Source: Pantoea sp. BAV 3049 (lineage in GTDB: Bacteria > Pseudomonadota > Gammaproteobacteria > Enterobacterales > Enterobacteriaceae). From it: 64,000 nucleotides of DNA. Location of the stretch: assembly GCF_009765445.1 (NCBI RefSeq), contig NZ_WHOY01000031.1, positions 2,563,561 to 2,627,560 on the forward strand, written 5' to 3'. A program made the position numbers and the translations under genes. The notes under the pieces were generated by a model. It saw only the letters and a list, made by a program, of their open reading frames with translations. It ran no database searches and was not told the DNA's origin. Shown piece after piece: positions 38,686-48,940 of this stretch; within the stretch, counting starts at the first letter, position 1, and every line of letters starts with the position of its first letter.

Positions 38686-39015
38686 CTAGTTGACCACGCG
38701 GATATGGTCGACATCGATTTCGGTGTGACCGTCATCTCTGTCCGTGTCGCCTACCACGCGGACGGTCTTACCAATAGCGACGTTTTCGTCATCCCAGTCA
38801 TCATCGTCAACATCAATCCTGATGCGACCGGTACTGTCCTGTAGCCAGTATTTATCATCATCACCCGCATGGCCGGTGATTTTTCCCGTCAGCGAAACGT
38901 GGCTGTCATCACGCATCGATTGAGCCTGTTTAACGGTTACGGATTTAGCTCGTTCATTGGCGTACGCCATGAAAGAGCAGGCCACCAGGCAGGCAGTAAT
39001 AACCAGTTTCTTCAT
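38686..39015 (-). CDS. Periplasmic OB-fold stress protein, YgiW/YdeI (BOF) family
   Basis: The 109-residue precursor has a signal peptide (residues 1-19, cleavage near AYA/NE), followed by the BOF domain: VTVKQAQSMRDDSHVSLTGKI and a strand set with GDDDKYWLQDSTGRIRIDV. Such proteins are linked to hydrogen peroxide, antimicrobial peptide and acid stress tolerance in other enterobacteria. The acidic DVDDDDWDDENV loop could bind divalent metal. It occupies the region of sodC-ydhF in E. coli, both missing here. The exact family member (ygiW, ydeI or other) is not decided. Confidence 0.85.
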   Translation of the reverse strand: MKKLVITACLVACSFMAYANERAKSVTVKQAQSMRDDSHVSLTGKITGHAGDDDKYWLQDSTGRIRIDVDDDDWDDENVAIGKTVRVVGDTDRDDGHTEIDVDHIRVVN

Positions 39016-39164
39016 TGTGTATCCTTACAAATCAAAATCCATTAATGCGCAGGTCTGAAACTATAAATCAGATCCGCAGCATTATGTAGTCTCATGTTTG
39101 TAAGAAATTCGCAATCCGGATTTTTGCTCATAACAGCCATGCTCCCGCTGCGGTTTGATGGAAA

Positions 39165-41183
39165 TCAGCGAGCTTCCCGGGCTTCTTCAGGCAGCGCTTG
39201 TTTGAGCTGCGCCAGCGAGCAGTAAAGCCGCCAGATGATGCCCGCCAGCTCGGTTCCCCGTGCGTTGTCCTCCGCTGCAAGCACCGTCACCATATCCTGC
39301 AATTCATCAAGCGTTTCATTCAGCGAACTGTGTTTAACGCCGCGTTCGCTAATGATTCGGTGCAAATCTTTCAGGGTTGCGTCGCGCATTCTGGCCAGCG
39401 TCGGGGAGTCGGTTTTCCAGTCACGCAGTTGCCAGACGATATGCGAACAGTTCAGCAGCACCACTCCCCAGCGCAGCAGCCAGACTCTGGCGGATTCATC
39501 GCGGCTGGCCACCAGCTGATTAATTCGGTGATAAATCCGCGACTCAAACCGGCTCTGGCTCAGGTGAGGATGGCGGCTGAGCTGATCGAGAAATTCGCGG
39601 CGCAGGGCGCGGATATGGCGGCGACTGCGGCGCTTGTCGGAGCTGGGACGCAGGATCTGGAAGGCCAGCCACACCAGCATCACGCCGCAGACTTTAGCGA
39701 TATTATCATTGAGAAAGCTTTGGTAGTCATAGGTTGGCGGGTTGGTCACCGCCAGAAAAGAACCGCCGAAGACGATCAGCTGTGCCCAGAGGCTGGCCCG
39801 CTTTTTCTGCTGTAGCTTAAACAGCTGCAAAGTGATCAGCAGTGGGAACAGGAAGATCAGGAACTGCCACAGCACGCTGATCTGCACCATCAGGCCAAAT
39901 TTGATCAGAAATGTGGCGACCGACAGCAGCAGCAGCGTCTTCAGCAGCAGGGATACGCTGCTGGTCGGGGAAGGCACCGACGAGTAGAGCACGCAGCTGA
40001 TCGCTGCCAGCGTGAGAGCCGCATCGCCTGAATCCCACTGGGTGGCGATGGTGAAAGCACAGCCCAGCAGGATCACCACAAAGGTACGGAATGCGCTCCA
40101 GCTCGCTTCGGCGCTGTCGCTGTGTCTTGCCAGCGCCGGAACCGGAGGAGGAGAGAGCGTGGTATCGGCATCGGCCCGCTCAAACTGGCGCAGCCAGCGG
40201 CTGATGTTCAGGTACATCCAGCAGAAGTAACGCAGGCGGTGCCAGAAAGCCTGATGGCGAAAGTCACCTTCATCCAACGGGGCGGCACTTCTCAGAATTT
40301 GCGCCAGCCGGTATTTGTCACAGTCGCTTTTTGCCAGCTCACTGAGCAACTGCTGCAGGGCAGTAAATAAAATTTCCGGAGGATCGGGCCAGTTAAGCAA
40401 CATCCGGCGCAGACTGGAGATCACGCTGGTCAGCCGCAGCTGCTGGTGGAGCACATAATTCAGCACGTTGTTCTGGCGACGAAAGCGGTAGTGGCTCCAG
40501 AACGCCTGGATACGCAGCAGATTCATGGTCAGGATCTGACTGATGACCGTTTCATGAGCGCTGCGCACGTTATCAGTGGTTTCCTTCTGCAGCAGCAGGC
40601 CCGCATGTTCCAGCAGCCGGGTGTGCATATCCTTCAGGGATTTGATCAGCGTGTCGCCGTCAGAGGTGCTGGGCAGGATCATCATCATCAGCCCGCCACA
40701 CAGAATACCGGAGATCACTTCACAGACCCTCGCCTGAGTAATGTCCCACAGGTCGCTGATATCAGTGATATTTACCGTGGTAAATGCGATGATCGCGGCG
40801 GTGTAACCCGCCAGCGAGAATGCGTAGGCGACATTGTTCTGATAATGATTGGCGATATAAGTGCAGAGGGCCAGCCATGAGGCTATAGCCAGCGCGAACA
40901 ACCAGGGTTCATTCAGCGTATGACCGGCAATCAGCAGCGCCGCACTGGCCCCGATCAGGCTGCCAGCGATTCGCCCCAGGCTTTTACTGATCACACCGCC
41001 CACCGTGGGGAAACTGACCACGGCCGCCGAGGTCATCGCCCAGTATGGCTCATCCAGATCCAGCCCGTAAGCGATGCTCAGCGCCAGACACATCGCAATC
41101 GAGTTGCGCAGGGCATAGCGCCACTGGCCGCCGGTCGCTTTGATCCACGGCAGCTGCTGCCACTCCAGCCAGCTCAGATTCAT
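39165..41183 (-). CDS. ydhK: FUSC-family inner-membrane transporter YdhK
   Basis: The 672 residues (670 in E. coli) form two membrane blocks (about 28-175 and 365-500), each followed by cytoplasmic stretches, as in AaeB-type efflux permeases. Characteristic residues are the [28 protein letters not shown] start and the C-terminal [19 protein letters not shown]. It forms a pump with YdhJ; the substrate is not known. It overlaps ydhJ by four bases and is the last gene of ydhIJK. Confidence 0.95.
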   Translation of the reverse strand: MNLSWLEWQQLPWIKATGGQWRYALRNSIAMCLALSIAYGLDLDEPYWAMTSAAVVSFPTVGGVISKSLGRIAGSLIGASAALLIAGHTLNEPWLFALAIASWLALCTYIANHYQNNVAYAFSLAGYTAAIIAFTTVNITDISDLWDITQARVCEVISGILCGGLMMMILPSTSDGDTLIKSLKDMHTRLLEHAGLLLQKETTDNVRSAHETVISQILTMNLLRIQAFWSHYRFRRQNNVLNYVLHQQLRLTSVISSLRRMLLNWPDPPEILFTALQQLLSELAKSDCDKYRLAQILRSAAPLDEGDFRHQAFWHRLRYFCWMYLNISRWLRQFERADADTTLSPPPVPALARHSDSAEASWSAFRTFVVILLGCAFTIATQWDSGDAALTLAAISCVLYSSVPSPTSSVSLLLKTLLLLSVATFLIKFGLMVQISVLWQFLIFLFPLLITLQLFKLQQKKRASLWAQLIVFGGSFLAVTNPPTYDYQSFLNDNIAKVCGVMLVWLAFQILRPSSDKRRSRRHIRALRREFLDQLSRHPHLSQSRFESRIYHRINQLVASRDESARVWLLRWGVVLLNCSHIVWQLRDWKTDSPTLARMRDATLKDLHRIISERGVKHSSLNETLDELQDMVTVLAAEDNARGTELAGIIWRLYCSLAQLKQALPEEAREAR

Positions 41184-42037
41184 GGGTGGATTGAAACGGT
41201 GCAGGTGGTACCAGCGACCAGCGGCAGATCCTGCGGCACATTAGTCAGGCGAATGCGTACCGGCACGCGCTGCGCAAGGCGCACCCAGGGCACGTTAGGT
41301 TTGATATCCGGCACCAGTCCGCTGTCGGTTTCCACGCTCTGGTCGTAAATCGCCCGGCCAATACTTTCCACTTCTCCCGTTAACTGACGGTTGTCGCTGT
41401 ACAGACGGATAGTCGCTTTATAACCAGGACGGATATGGCGCAGCTTGGTCTCTTCGAAATAGCCCATCACGTAAAAAGAGTGGCTGTCGACGAGCGCGAA
41501 AATCGGCGTGCCGCTGGTGGCATAATTACCGGGACGCACCACCAGGTTGCTGATCCAGCCATCGGTCGGCGCGTAAATCTGCGTCTGGGAAAGATTCCAC
41601 TTCGCCTGATCCAACTCTGCCTGAGCGGCTTTCGCCGCGGCATCCATCGATTTGGCATTAAGATCGGCGGCGTCCAGGTCTTCAGCGGAAATTACGTTGC
41701 GCGGCAGATTCTGACGACGGCGGGCTTCATGCTGCGCTTTCATCAAATCCGACTGGGCCTTAGCCAGCTGCGACTCGGCGTTGAGCACCGCGATACGGTA
41801 AGGCTCATCATCCAGTACCAGCAGTTTGGTTCCTTTAGTGACAAACTGGTTGTCTTGAATCGGCAGCTGTTCAATACGACCCGACACCTGAGGGGTGATA
41901 TTGACCAGCTCGGCGCGGACCTTGCCGTCACGGGTCCACGGAGACTGCATGTAGTAATTCCACAGCCACCATCCGGCACACAGCGCTGCGGCGAAAAAAA
42001 TCAGAGTGGAAAAGTATTTTAACGTGCTGAATTTCAT
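41180..42037 (-). CDS. ydhJ: HlyD-family efflux adaptor YdhJ
   Basis: YdhJ is a membrane-fusion protein of 285 residues with one N-terminal membrane anchor (residues 8-28). The biotinyl-like beta domain ([16 protein letters not shown]), an alpha-helical hairpin ([15 protein letters not shown] to [10 protein letters not shown]), and the second half-motif ([19 protein letters not shown]) are in the usual order. It connects the permease YdhK to an outer-membrane channel. It starts four bases after ydhI. Confidence 0.95.
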   Translation of the reverse strand: MKFSTLKYFSTLIFFAAALCAGWWLWNYYMQSPWTRDGKVRAELVNITPQVSGRIEQLPIQDNQFVTKGTKLLVLDDEPYRIAVLNAESQLAKAQSDLMKAQHEARRRQNLPRNVISAEDLDAADLNAKSMDAAAKAAQAELDQAKWNLSQTQIYAPTDGWISNLVVRPGNYATSGTPIFALVDSHSFYVMGYFEETKLRHIRPGYKATIRLYSDNRQLTGEVESIGRAIYDQSVETDSGLVPDIKPNVPWVRLAQRVPVRIRLTNVPQDLPLVAGTTCTVSIHP

Positions 42038-42041
42038 GAGA

Positions 42042-42278
42042 TCACCAGGTGATAAGCAGCCACAGCGAAGCGCTGACGCAAAGAATAAAGAGAGAGAGAT
42101 CCAGAAGAGTGGGATGCCAGATTTCGCCGGAGTAGATCCAGTTCCTCAGCAGAGGATGGATCAGCAGCCAGAAGAAAAATCCCAACAGCACGGCTTTGAA
42201 CAGCGGTGGAAAATAGACCGATGCGCCGAAAATCAGATCGGTCAGCGGTGTTGAAGAGGTGTGGACTGAATGGCTCAC
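42042..42278 (-). CDS. ydhI: DUF1656 small membrane protein YdhI
   Basis: The 78-residue protein has two hydrophobic segments (about 23-43 and 58-77) and is the AaeX-like first gene of the ydhIJK pump operon, exactly as in E. coli. The function is unknown. It is divergent from slyA, and in E. coli this operon is under SlyA control. Confidence 0.92.
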   Translation of the reverse strand: MSHSVHTSSTPLTDLIFGASVYFPPLFKAVLLGFFFWLLIHPLLRNWIYSGEIWHPTLLDLSLFILCVSASLWLLITW

Positions 42279-42398
42279 TGATAAATCCTTCTTGCCTGGC
42301 CGCCAGTTGCGGGCAGGGTTATCAATACGGGTTCATAACTGATGAATTTGTATTTTGTCCTGTAAACTCGCAGAATAGTCTAGAATGAGGCTTGATAG

Positions 42399-42410
42399 GT
42401 AGCAAGCTAA
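42399..42410 (+). promoter_or_regulatory. SlyA operator
   Basis: GTAGCAAGCTAA matches the SlyA consensus TTAGCAAGCTAA at 11 of 12 positions. It lies just before the slyA ribosome site and can serve autorepression and control of divergent ydhIJK. Confidence 0.82.
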
Positions 42411-42420
42411 TTATAAGGAG

Positions 42421-42864
42421 ATGAAATTGGATACCCCACTAGGAACGGATCTCGCAAGATTAGTGCGCATCTGGCGGTCGTTGATCGATCAACGCCTGAA
42501 GCCGCTGGAACTGACCCAGACTCACTGGGTAACGCTACATAACATTCATCAGTTGCCACCGGACCAGTCGCAGATTCAGCTGGCCAAGGCTATAGGTATA
42601 GAACAACCATCACTGGTTCGCACGCTGGATCAGCTGGAAGAGAAGGGGTTAATCACCCGCACCACCTGCGCCAGCGATCGCCGTGCAAAGCGGATTAAGC
42701 TGACAGAGGAAGCTGCGCCGATTATCACTGAGGTTGAGCATGTGATTGATGCCACCCGGGATGACATTCTGTCCGGAATCTCTCAGCAGGAGATCGACAA
42801 GATGGTGACGCTGATTGCCCGGCTGGAAAAAAACATTCTCGAACTGCAAAATCGCGACGAATAA
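42421..42864 (+). CDS. slyA: MarR-family regulator SlyA
   Basis: SlyA displaces H-NS and controls virulence and envelope genes. The 147 residues (144 in E. coli) contain the winged helix [27 protein letters not shown] and wing [13 protein letters not shown]. Start choice: the ATG at 42421 abuts AAGGAG with no spacing, whereas the in-frame TTG at 42427 is six bases from it and would begin at the Asp-Thr-Pro-Leu sequence. The TTG is likely the major start. A SlyA operator lies immediately upstream. Confidence 0.96.
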   Translation: MKLDTPLGTDLARLVRIWRSLIDQRLKPLELTQTHWVTLHNIHQLPPDQSQIQLAKAIGIEQPSLVRTLDQLEEKGLITRTTCASDRRAKRIKLTEEAAPIITEVEHVIDATRDDILSGISQQEIDKMVTLIARLEKNILELQNRDE

Positions 42865-42890
42865 AAAAACCGGCATCAGCCGGTTTTTTT
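42863..42890. terminator. Bidirectional terminator between slyA and slyB
   Basis: AAAAAAACCGGC and GCCGGTTTTTTT flank a four-base loop (ATCA), a strong symmetric terminator for both convergent genes. Confidence 0.93.
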
Positions 42891-42895
42891 GTCTT

Positions 42896-43363
42896 TTAGC
42901 GGGGTGAAACAGTCACCTGGCTGCCGTTGGAGGCCATCGCCACTCGCATCCCCACGGAGAAGCGGCTGGCGGCTTGTTTCTGCACCACCATAATGGTGTT
43001 GCCGTCATCCTTACGGATTTCCAGTTCCACACCCTGGGTTTTATTCATCGCGCCCTGAACACCCTGTCCGGCTACGCCACCCGCCACTGCACCAGCTGCT
43101 GTTGCCAGGCTGCGGCCTGTACCGCCACCGAGAGTGTTACCGAGGAAGCCACCCAGCACCGCACCACCGATTGCACCGATCACATTGCTTTCATCGCCGC
43201 CCTGAATCTGAACCGGACGAACAGAGACCAGCGTACCGTAGGTCACGTTCTGTATCTGGCGCGCTTCAGAAGCACTGTAAACATCGCCGGAAAGTGTGCT
43301 CGTATTGGTGCATCCTGCTAATGTCACACCGGTCAGTGCCACGATTAAAATACGCTTAAACAT
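42896..43363 (-). CDS. slyB: Outer-membrane lipoprotein SlyB
   Basis: SlyB is a PhoP-regulated outer-membrane lipoprotein with glycine-zipper repeats that protects membrane stability. The frame extends to 43510, but the start at 43363 (MFKRILIVALTG) has AGGAG eight bases upstream and gives the E. coli length of 155 residues. The lipobox is TLAGC (Cys17). The glycine-rich segment AIGGAVLGGFLGNTLGGGTG occupies residues 66-85. A clear PhoP box could not be read upstream. Confidence 0.96.
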   Translation of the reverse strand: MFKRILIVALTGVTLAGCTNTSTLSGDVYSASEARQIQNVTYGTLVSVRPVQIQGGDESNVIGAIGGAVLGGFLGNTLGGGTGRSLATAAGAVAGGVAGQGVQGAMNKTQGVELEIRKDDGNTIMVVQKQAASRFSVGMRVAMASNGSQVTVSPR

Positions 43364-43637
43364 CGTCAGAACTCCTTTTTTTCTCATTGCTGCAGTCAAT
43401 TGCGCAGCGATCAATAACTTAATTATATGGCACAAGCAATGCTTGTCGCTTAATTCCGGCAAAAAAACGTTGTTCAAAAGATAGCGCAGCGGGCCTAAAC
43501 CGGTACTCAATCAGCTGAAAAAAGCCGTTTAAGAAGCACGCTGTTTGAAAATGCACAGTTAATCATAGAATTGCACAAACAATTTTGCGACGCTGTAGGG
43601 AAAGAGAGGAAAAAATCTTGCGGTTAAGGCAGAAAAC

Positions 43638-44759
43638 ATGAAATCAGGACGCTATATCGGGGTGATGTCAGGGACCAGTCTGGACGGTGTGGACGTGGTG
43701 ATGGCAGCCATTGACAGCCAGATGGTGGCGCAGCAGGCCAGCTACTGCCACCCGATCCCTGCGGCTCTGCGGCAGGACATTCTGGCCATCTGTCAGGGCC
43801 AGTCGCTGACGCTGTCCCAGCTTGGGCAGTTGGATACCCGTCTCGGACGTCTGTTTGCCGAGGCAGTAAAAACGCTCTTGCAGCGCGAAGGGCTGGATAA
43901 AGAAGATATCACGGCGATCGGCTGTCACGGGCAGACCGTGTGGCATGAACCGCAGGGCGAAGCGCCTAATACGCTGCAGATTGGTGACAATAATCAGATC
44001 GCGGCTGCCACCGGTATCACTGTGGTGGGAGATTTTCGCCGTCGTGATATGGCCCTTGGCGGGCAGGGCGCACCGCTCGTTCCCGCCTTTCATCAGGCGA
44101 TCCTGATGCATCCGGTCGAGCGTCGGATGGTGCTGAATATAGGCGGCATCGCTAACCTGTCCCTGTTGATCCCCGGTAAGCCGGTTGGCGGCTATGACAC
44201 CGGGCCGGGTAATATGCTGCTGGATGCGTGGATCTGGCGAAATAAAGGCCAGAGCTACGATCTGGATGGCGCATGGGGCAGCAGCGGTACGGTAGTTTAT
44301 CCGCTATTGCAACAGATGCTGGCCGATCCCTGGTTCTCGTTGCCCGCACCCAAATCAACTGGCCGCGAGTATTTCAATCTGGGGTGGGTTGAACAGCAAC
44401 TGGCCCACTTCCCTGGCCTGCTTCCACAGGATGTTCAGGCCACGCTGGTGGAACTCACCGCCACCACCATTGCCGAACAGGTGATGCTGAGCGGTGGCTG
44501 CGAGCGGTTACTGGTTTGCGGTGGCGGCAGTCGCAACCCCCACCTGATGGTGCGGCTGACCAGCCAACTGGCCGGAACCGAAGTCAGTACTACCGATAGC
44601 GTCGGCATCAGCGGCGACGATATGGAAGGGCTGGCCTTTGCCTGGCTGGCCTACCGGACCTTATCCGGAGAGCCCGGGAACCTGCCGTCGGTTACGGGTG
44701 CACTCGAAGCGACGGTGCTCGGGGCGATCTACCCGGCAAACATGCCGCGCTATCGCTGA
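43638..44759 (+). CDS. anmK: Anhydro-N-acetylmuramic acid kinase
   Basis: AnmK phosphorylates anhydroMurNAc with water addition to MurNAc-6-P in peptidoglycan recycling. At 373 residues it compares with 369 in E. coli. The phosphate loop is [13 protein letters not shown] at the N-terminus, with [13 protein letters not shown] near residue 95, [14 protein letters not shown] near 190 and GGGSRNPHL near 300. Confidence 0.97.
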   Translation: MKSGRYIGVMSGTSLDGVDVVMAAIDSQMVAQQASYCHPIPAALRQDILAICQGQSLTLSQLGQLDTRLGRLFAEAVKTLLQREGLDKEDITAIGCHGQTVWHEPQGEAPNTLQIGDNNQIAAATGITVVGDFRRRDMALGGQGAPLVPAFHQAILMHPVERRMVLNIGGIANLSLLIPGKPVGGYDTGPGNMLLDAWIWRNKGQSYDLDGAWGSSGTVVYPLLQQMLADPWFSLPAPKSTGREYFNLGWVEQQLAHFPGLLPQDVQATLVELTATTIAEQVMLSGGCERLLVCGGGSRNPHLMVRLTSQLAGTEVSTTDSVGISGDDMEGLAFAWLAYRTLSGEPGNLPSVTGALEATVLGAIYPANMPRYR

Positions 44760-44775
44760 GTGCATCACGGCGAAT

Positions 44776-44794
44776 CTTTAGCGGTTTGCTAAAG
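44776..44794 (+). terminator. Weak hairpin between anmK and mliC
   Basis: CTTTAGC/GCTAAAG with a five-base loop lies 17 bases after anmK, followed by TTACTCTTCA. It may attenuate or end the anmK transcript. Confidence 0.35.
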
Positions 44795-44819
44795 TTACTC
44801 TTCACCTCAAGGAGACAGT

Positions 44820-45131
44820 ATGAAAAAAATTGTGATCGCTTCCAGCCTGGTGCTGCTTTCCGGCTGCAGCATGTTCCACTCCGAGCCGGAGAAGCCTAAA
44901 ACGCTGCACTACACTTGCGGCACTCTGCCACTGACGGTGATTCAGGATAATTCACGACAGGAAGTTAACCTTATTCTGGACGGCAATCCGCTGACCCTGA
45001 AACAGCAGGAAGCGGCTTCCGGCACGCGCTACAGCGATGGTAACTATGTATTCTGGTCCAAAGGCGACGGGGCTTTTATCGAGCGTAACGGCAAATTGAT
45101 CGTCAATGACTGCCGTCTTACCGCAGGTTAA
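44820..45131 (+). CDS. mliC: Membrane-bound C-type lysozyme inhibitor MliC
   Basis: MliC is a lipoprotein that blocks host c-type lysozyme. The 103-residue precursor has the lipobox LLSGC (Cys16). The inhibitor domain has the two conserved cysteines (HYTCGTLPL and IVNDCRLTAG) forming its disulfide. The invariant loop YSDGNYVFWSKGDGAFIER lies near residue 70-88. E. coli MliC is 109 residues. It lies between anmK and pdxH as in E. coli. Confidence 0.93.
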   Translation: MKKIVIASSLVLLSGCSMFHSEPEKPKTLHYTCGTLPLTVIQDNSRQEVNLILDGNPLTLKQQEAASGTRYSDGNYVFWSKGDGAFIERNGKLIVNDCRLTAG

Positions 45132-45195
45132 CCCGTTGAAATCCATCGGGATGAGGCGCACAATGTTTTATCCCCTTCCAGCAGAAGCCTGAGCG

Positions 45196-45852
45196 ATGAA
45201 CGAGAGCGATAACCTGCAGCAGATTGCCCATCTGCGCCGTGAATATACCCGTGGCGGCCTGCGCCGTAACGATCTTCCAGACGACCCGCTGGCGCTGTTT
45301 GAACGCTGGCTGGGCCAGGCCGTAGAGGCGCAACTGCCCGATGCCACAGCGATGAGCGTGGCGACGGTTGATGAGCGCGGCCAGCCCTATCAGCGCATTG
45401 TGTTGCTGAAGCACTTTGACCAGCGCGGGATGGTGTTCTACACCAACCTGGGCAGCCGTAAAGCTCAGCATCTGGAAAAAAATCCGCGCATCAGCTTACT
45501 GTTCCCGTGGCACATGCTGGAACGACAGGTGATGGTGCTGGGCACGGTGGAGAAGCTGTCGATTCTCGATGTGGTGAAATACTTCCACAGCCGCCCGCGC
45601 GAAAGCCAGATTGGCGCGTGGGTGTCGAAGCAGTCCAGCCGGATTTCCGCTCGTGGTGTGCTGGAAGGCAAGTTTCTGGAGCTGAAGCAGAAGTTCCAGC
45701 AGGGCGAAGTTCCCCTGCCCAGTTTCTGGGGCGGCTACCGCATCAAAATAGACTCAATGGAGTTCTGGCAGGGCGGGGAACACCGGCTGCATGACCGTTT
45801 TTTCTACCAGCGTGAAGATGAAGCCTGGAAAATTGATCGTCTCGCCCCCTAA
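45196..45852 (+). CDS. pdxH: Pyridoxine/pyridoxamine 5'-phosphate oxidase
   Basis: PdxH oxidises PNP and PMP to PLP with FMN, the last step of vitamin B6 synthesis. The 218 residues equal the E. coli length. Conserved regions are [23 protein letters not shown] (FMN and substrate contacts), [20 protein letters not shown], and the C-terminal dimerisation segment with [10 protein letters not shown]. It is followed by tyrS and pdxY in the E. coli order. Confidence 0.97.
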   Translation: MNESDNLQQIAHLRREYTRGGLRRNDLPDDPLALFERWLGQAVEAQLPDATAMSVATVDERGQPYQRIVLLKHFDQRGMVFYTNLGSRKAQHLEKNPRISLLFPWHMLERQVMVLGTVEKLSILDVVKYFHSRPRESQIGAWVSKQSSRISARGVLEGKFLELKQKFQQGEVPLPSFWGGYRIKIDSMEFWQGGEHRLHDRFFYQREDEAWKIDRLAP

Positions 45853-45872
45853 ATCCGCGAAATAATCCCGTT

Positions 45873-45907
45873 AAGCGCTGGCACAGAGTGCGTCAGCGCT
45901 TTATTCT
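45873..45907 (+). terminator. Probable terminator of pdxH
   Basis: AAGCGCTG pairs with CAGCGCTT over a 13-base loop, followed by TTATTCTAT, 20 bases after pdxH. Confidence 0.6.
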
Positions 45908-45987
45908 ATATGCCTTATTTTTTCGTCCGCGAGTAGCGGAAAGCTGTGTACCAGCAAAGGTGCAGACTTTTCTACATGGAGTCACAG

Positions 45988-47262
45988 ATGGCCAGCAGTA
46001 ACCTGATCACACAATTGCAAGAGCGGGGCTTAGTCGCCCAGGTAACGGATGAGACCGCGTTAGCAGAACGACTGGCGCAAGGGCCAATCGCACTCTATTG
46101 CGGCTTCGATCCGACTGCCGACAGCTTGCATTTGGGCCATCTGGTGCCGTTACTCTGCCTGAAGCGCTTCCAGGATGCGGGTCACCGCCCGGTGGCGCTG
46201 GTGGGTGGAGCGACCGGCCTGATTGGCGACCCGAGCTTTAAAGCCGCTGAGCGCAAGCTGAACACCAACGAAACCGTCAACGAGTGGGTAGAGAAAATCC
46301 GCCATCAGGTGGCACCGTTCCTTGACTTTGACTGTGGCGACAACAGCGCCATTGCGGCCAACAACTACGACTGGTTCGGCGACATGAACGTGCTGACCTT
46401 CCTGCGTGATATCGGCAAGCACTTCTCGGTCAACCAGATGATCAATAAAGAAGCGGTTAAGCAGCGTCTGAACCGTGACGATCAGGGGATCTCCTTTACC
46501 GAGTTCTCCTATAACCTGCTGCAGGGGTACGACTTTGCCTGCCTCAACGAGCGTCATGGCGTGGCGCTGCAGATCGGCGGCTCCGATCAGTGGGGCAACA
46601 TCACCTCCGGTATCGATCTGACCCGTCGTCTGCACCAGAACCAGGTATTTGGCCTGACCGTTCCGTTGATCACTAAATCTGACGGCACCAAGTTCGGTAA
46701 AACCGAAGGTGGCGCAGTGTGGCTGGACGCGAAGAAAACCAGCCCGTACAAGTTCTACCAGTTCTGGATCAACACGGCAGATGCTGACGTCTACCGCTTC
46801 CTGAAGTTCTTCACCTTTATGAGCATTGAAGAGATCAATGCGCTGGAAGAAGAAGATAAAAACAGTGGTAAAGCGCCACGTGCCCAGTATGTGCTGGCCG
46901 AGCAGGTGACCCGCCTGGTTCACGGTGCAGAAGGGCTGACCGCGGCCGAGCGTATCACCAAAAGCCTGTTCTCCGGCAGCCTGAGCGAGATGACCGAAGC
47001 GGATTTTGAGCAGCTGGCGCAGGACGGTATGCCATTTGTCGAGCTGGCACAGGGTGAAGATCTGCAACAGGCGATGGTGGCAGGCGATCTGGCTCCTTCC
47101 CGTGGGCAGGCCCGCAAACTGATTGAGTCAAAAGCGGTCAACATTAACGGCCAGGTGCAGTTAAATACGGAATACGCTTTCGATGCAGCAGACCGCCTGC
47201 ACGGTCGCTTTACGCTGCTCCGTCGCGGTAAGAAAAATTACTGCCTGATCGTCTGGAAATAA
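45988..47262 (+). CDS. tyrS: Tyrosyl-tRNA synthetase
   Basis: TyrS charges tRNA-Tyr. The frame opens at 45946, but the start at 45988 ([10 protein letters not shown]) matches E. coli and has GGAG six bases upstream; 424 residues, the E. coli length. The class I HIGH motif is HLGH (48-51), the KMSKS equivalent is KFGKT near residue 235, and the C-terminal S4-like RNA-binding domain includes [21 protein letters not shown] strong terminator follows. Confidence 0.98.
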   Translation: MASSNLITQLQERGLVAQVTDETALAERLAQGPIALYCGFDPTADSLHLGHLVPLLCLKRFQDAGHRPVALVGGATGLIGDPSFKAAERKLNTNETVNEWVEKIRHQVAPFLDFDCGDNSAIAANNYDWFGDMNVLTFLRDIGKHFSVNQMINKEAVKQRLNRDDQGISFTEFSYNLLQGYDFACLNERHGVALQIGGSDQWGNITSGIDLTRRLHQNQVFGLTVPLITKSDGTKFGKTEGGAVWLDAKKTSPYKFYQFWINTADADVYRFLKFFTFMSIEEINALEEEDKNSGKAPRAQYVLAEQVTRLVHGAEGLTAAERITKSLFSGSLSEMTEADFEQLAQDGMPFVELAQGEDLQQAMVAGDLAPSRGQARKLIESKAVNINGQVQLNTEYAFDAADRLHGRFTLLRRGKKNYCLIVWK

Positions 47263-47273
47263 TCTCTCCCAAC

Positions 47274-47299
47274 AGGCCGGTCTGACCGGCCTCTTTTTT
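47274..47299 (+). terminator. Terminator of tyrS
   Basis: AGGCCGGT-CTG-ACCGGCCT followed by CTTTTTT. The same 19-base hairpin sequence recurs after metQ at 62670. Confidence 0.93.
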
Positions 47300-47319
47300 G
47301 GCAAGGTTCGGGTTTCGCT

Positions 47320-48180
47320 ATGAAAAATATTCTTTCTGTTCAGTCGCATACCGTTTACGGTCATGCGGGCAACAGCGCGTCTGAATTCCCTATGCGCCGC
47401 ATGGGGGCAAACGTCTGGCCGCTGAATACCGTGCAGTTTTCTAACCACACGCAGTACGGACACTGGACCGGGATGGTGATGCCGGCCAGTCACCTGACGG
47501 AGATTGTTAAAGGGATTGCGGACATTGACCGCCTCAGGACCTGTGATGCGGTGCTGAGCGGCTACCTTGGATCTGCTGAGCAGGGTGAGCAGATCCTCGA
47601 TATCGTTCGTCAGGTGAAGCAGGCTAACCCGAATGCATGGTTCTTCTGCGATCCGGTAATGGGCCATCCTGAAAAAGGCTGCATCGTGGCGCCCGGCGTG
47701 GCGGAGTTTCACAGCCGTTCGGCGCTGCCAGCCAGTGACATCATCGCGCCCAACCTGCTGGAACTGGAAATGCTCAGCGGTCATGCCGTGAGCAATGTGG
47801 AGCAGGCAGTTGTCACTGCGCGTGAGCTGATTGCCCGTGGCCCGAAAATCGTACTGGTCAAGCATCTGGCTCGCGCCGGTCAGCGCAGCGATCGCTTCGA
47901 AATGCTTCTGGTCACCGCTGACGAGGCCTGGCATATCAGCCGCCCGCTGGTGGATTTCGGTGTGCGACAGCCGGTTGGCGTGGGCGATCTGACCAGCGGA
48001 CTGCTGCTGGTGGACCTGCTGCACGGTAAACCGCTGAAAGAGGCGCTGGAGCACGTGACGGCGGCAGTTTATGAAGTGATGCTGAAAACCCATGAATTGG
48101 GTGAGTATGAGTTACAGCTGGTTGCCGCTCAGGAAGGCATTGCTAACCCGCAGCAGCACTTTGATGCGGTCAAACTGTAA
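47320..48180 (+). CDS. pdxY: Pyridoxal kinase PdxY
   Basis: PdxY salvages pyridoxal to PLP. The 286 residues (287 in E. coli) are a ribokinase-fold kinase. [17 protein letters not shown] binds substrate at the N-terminus, [15 protein letters not shown] lies near residue 110-122, and [17 protein letters not shown] near residue 222 is the anion-hole/catalytic Asp motif. It follows tyrS as in E. coli. Confidence 0.96.
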   Translation: MKNILSVQSHTVYGHAGNSASEFPMRRMGANVWPLNTVQFSNHTQYGHWTGMVMPASHLTEIVKGIADIDRLRTCDAVLSGYLGSAEQGEQILDIVRQVKQANPNAWFFCDPVMGHPEKGCIVAPGVAEFHSRSALPASDIIAPNLLELEMLSGHAVSNVEQAVVTARELIARGPKIVLVKHLARAGQRSDRFEMLLVTADEAWHISRPLVDFGVRQPVGVGDLTSGLLLVDLLHGKPLKEALEHVTAAVYEVMLKTHELGEYELQLVAAQEGIANPQQHFDAVKL

Positions 48181-48186
48181 CGCTTT

Positions 48187-48215
48187 TTCCCTGTGCGCGA
48201 GATCCGCACAGGGAA
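48187..48215. terminator. Hairpin between convergent pdxY and gstA
   Basis: TTCCCTGTGCG pairs with CGCACAGGGAA over a seven-base loop. T tracts are poor on both strands, so its terminator role is uncertain. Confidence 0.4.
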
Positions 48216-48223
48216 TCATTCTC

Positions 48224-48826
48224 TCAAATTCCTTCGGCTCTGAGCGCTTCAGCCACAGCAGGGCGCGCGGCGACCCGATCAAACCACGCCTGCAGGGTTT
48301 TCATCTCTGAAAGATCCAGCTGAATAGCTTTCGCCCAGCGCACCACTGTAAACAGATAAGCATCCGCGACGGTGAAATGCAGGCCCATCAGCCACTGTTT
48401 CTCCTTCAGCTCTTCATCCACCCAGCCAAATTTCTGTATCAGCTGGCCGCGCAGCACCTCTTTAAATTCGTCTGGCGTAGTGGGGCGAAACAGCGGGCTG
48501 AAGGTCTTGTGCAGCTCGGTGGCAATGTAGTTAAGCCACTCCAGCGTGTGATAGCGCGTCATGCTGCCGACAGGTGCCAGCAGTTTACGGTCCGGCTTCA
48601 GGTCCGCCAGATACTGGGCGATAGCCACGCCTTCAGTGAGGATCGTTTCATCATCGAACTGCAGCGTGGGCACCTGTCCTTTGGGATTGATCAGCAGAAA
48701 ATTATCGCCCAGCTCCGTGATTTTGGTCTGCAAATCCACCTTAATCAACGTAAAGTCCAGCCCGGTTTCCCGCAGAATGATATGCGGAGAGAGTGAGCAG
48801 GCCCCGGGTTTAAAGAACAGTTTCAT
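48224..48826 (-). CDS. gstA: Glutathione S-transferase GstA
   Basis: This is a bacterial beta-class GST of 200 residues (201 in E. coli). The N-terminal thioredoxin fold starts [16 protein letters not shown] with the catalytic Cys10 of the class, and the cis-proline glutathione motif is [12 protein letters not shown] near residue 50-60. The helical domain has [18 protein letters not shown], and [15 protein letters not shown] is the N-capping motif. It is adjacent to pdxY as in E. coli. Confidence 0.95.
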   Translation of the reverse strand: MKLFFKPGACSLSPHIILRETGLDFTLIKVDLQTKITELGDNFLLINPKGQVPTLQFDDETILTEGVAIAQYLADLKPDRKLLAPVGSMTRYHTLEWLNYIATELHKTFSPLFRPTTPDEFKEVLRGQLIQKFGWVDEELKEKQWLMGLHFTVADAYLFTVVRWAKAIQLDLSEMKTLQAWFDRVAARPAVAEALRAEGI

Positions 48827-48940
48827 TACTTGCTCCTTTGATTTACTGGCAAAACATCCTGTCAGCTTACTGCCGCCGGACGGAAAAGTCAGCGACTTCA
48901 GGAGAGACGGAGAGGGATTATTTCTCCATTATCTGATATT

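Noticed and set aside
47161..48093. 310-codon frame antisense to pdxY
   Set aside because: PdxY is certain; this frame has no motif and overlaps the tyrS end.
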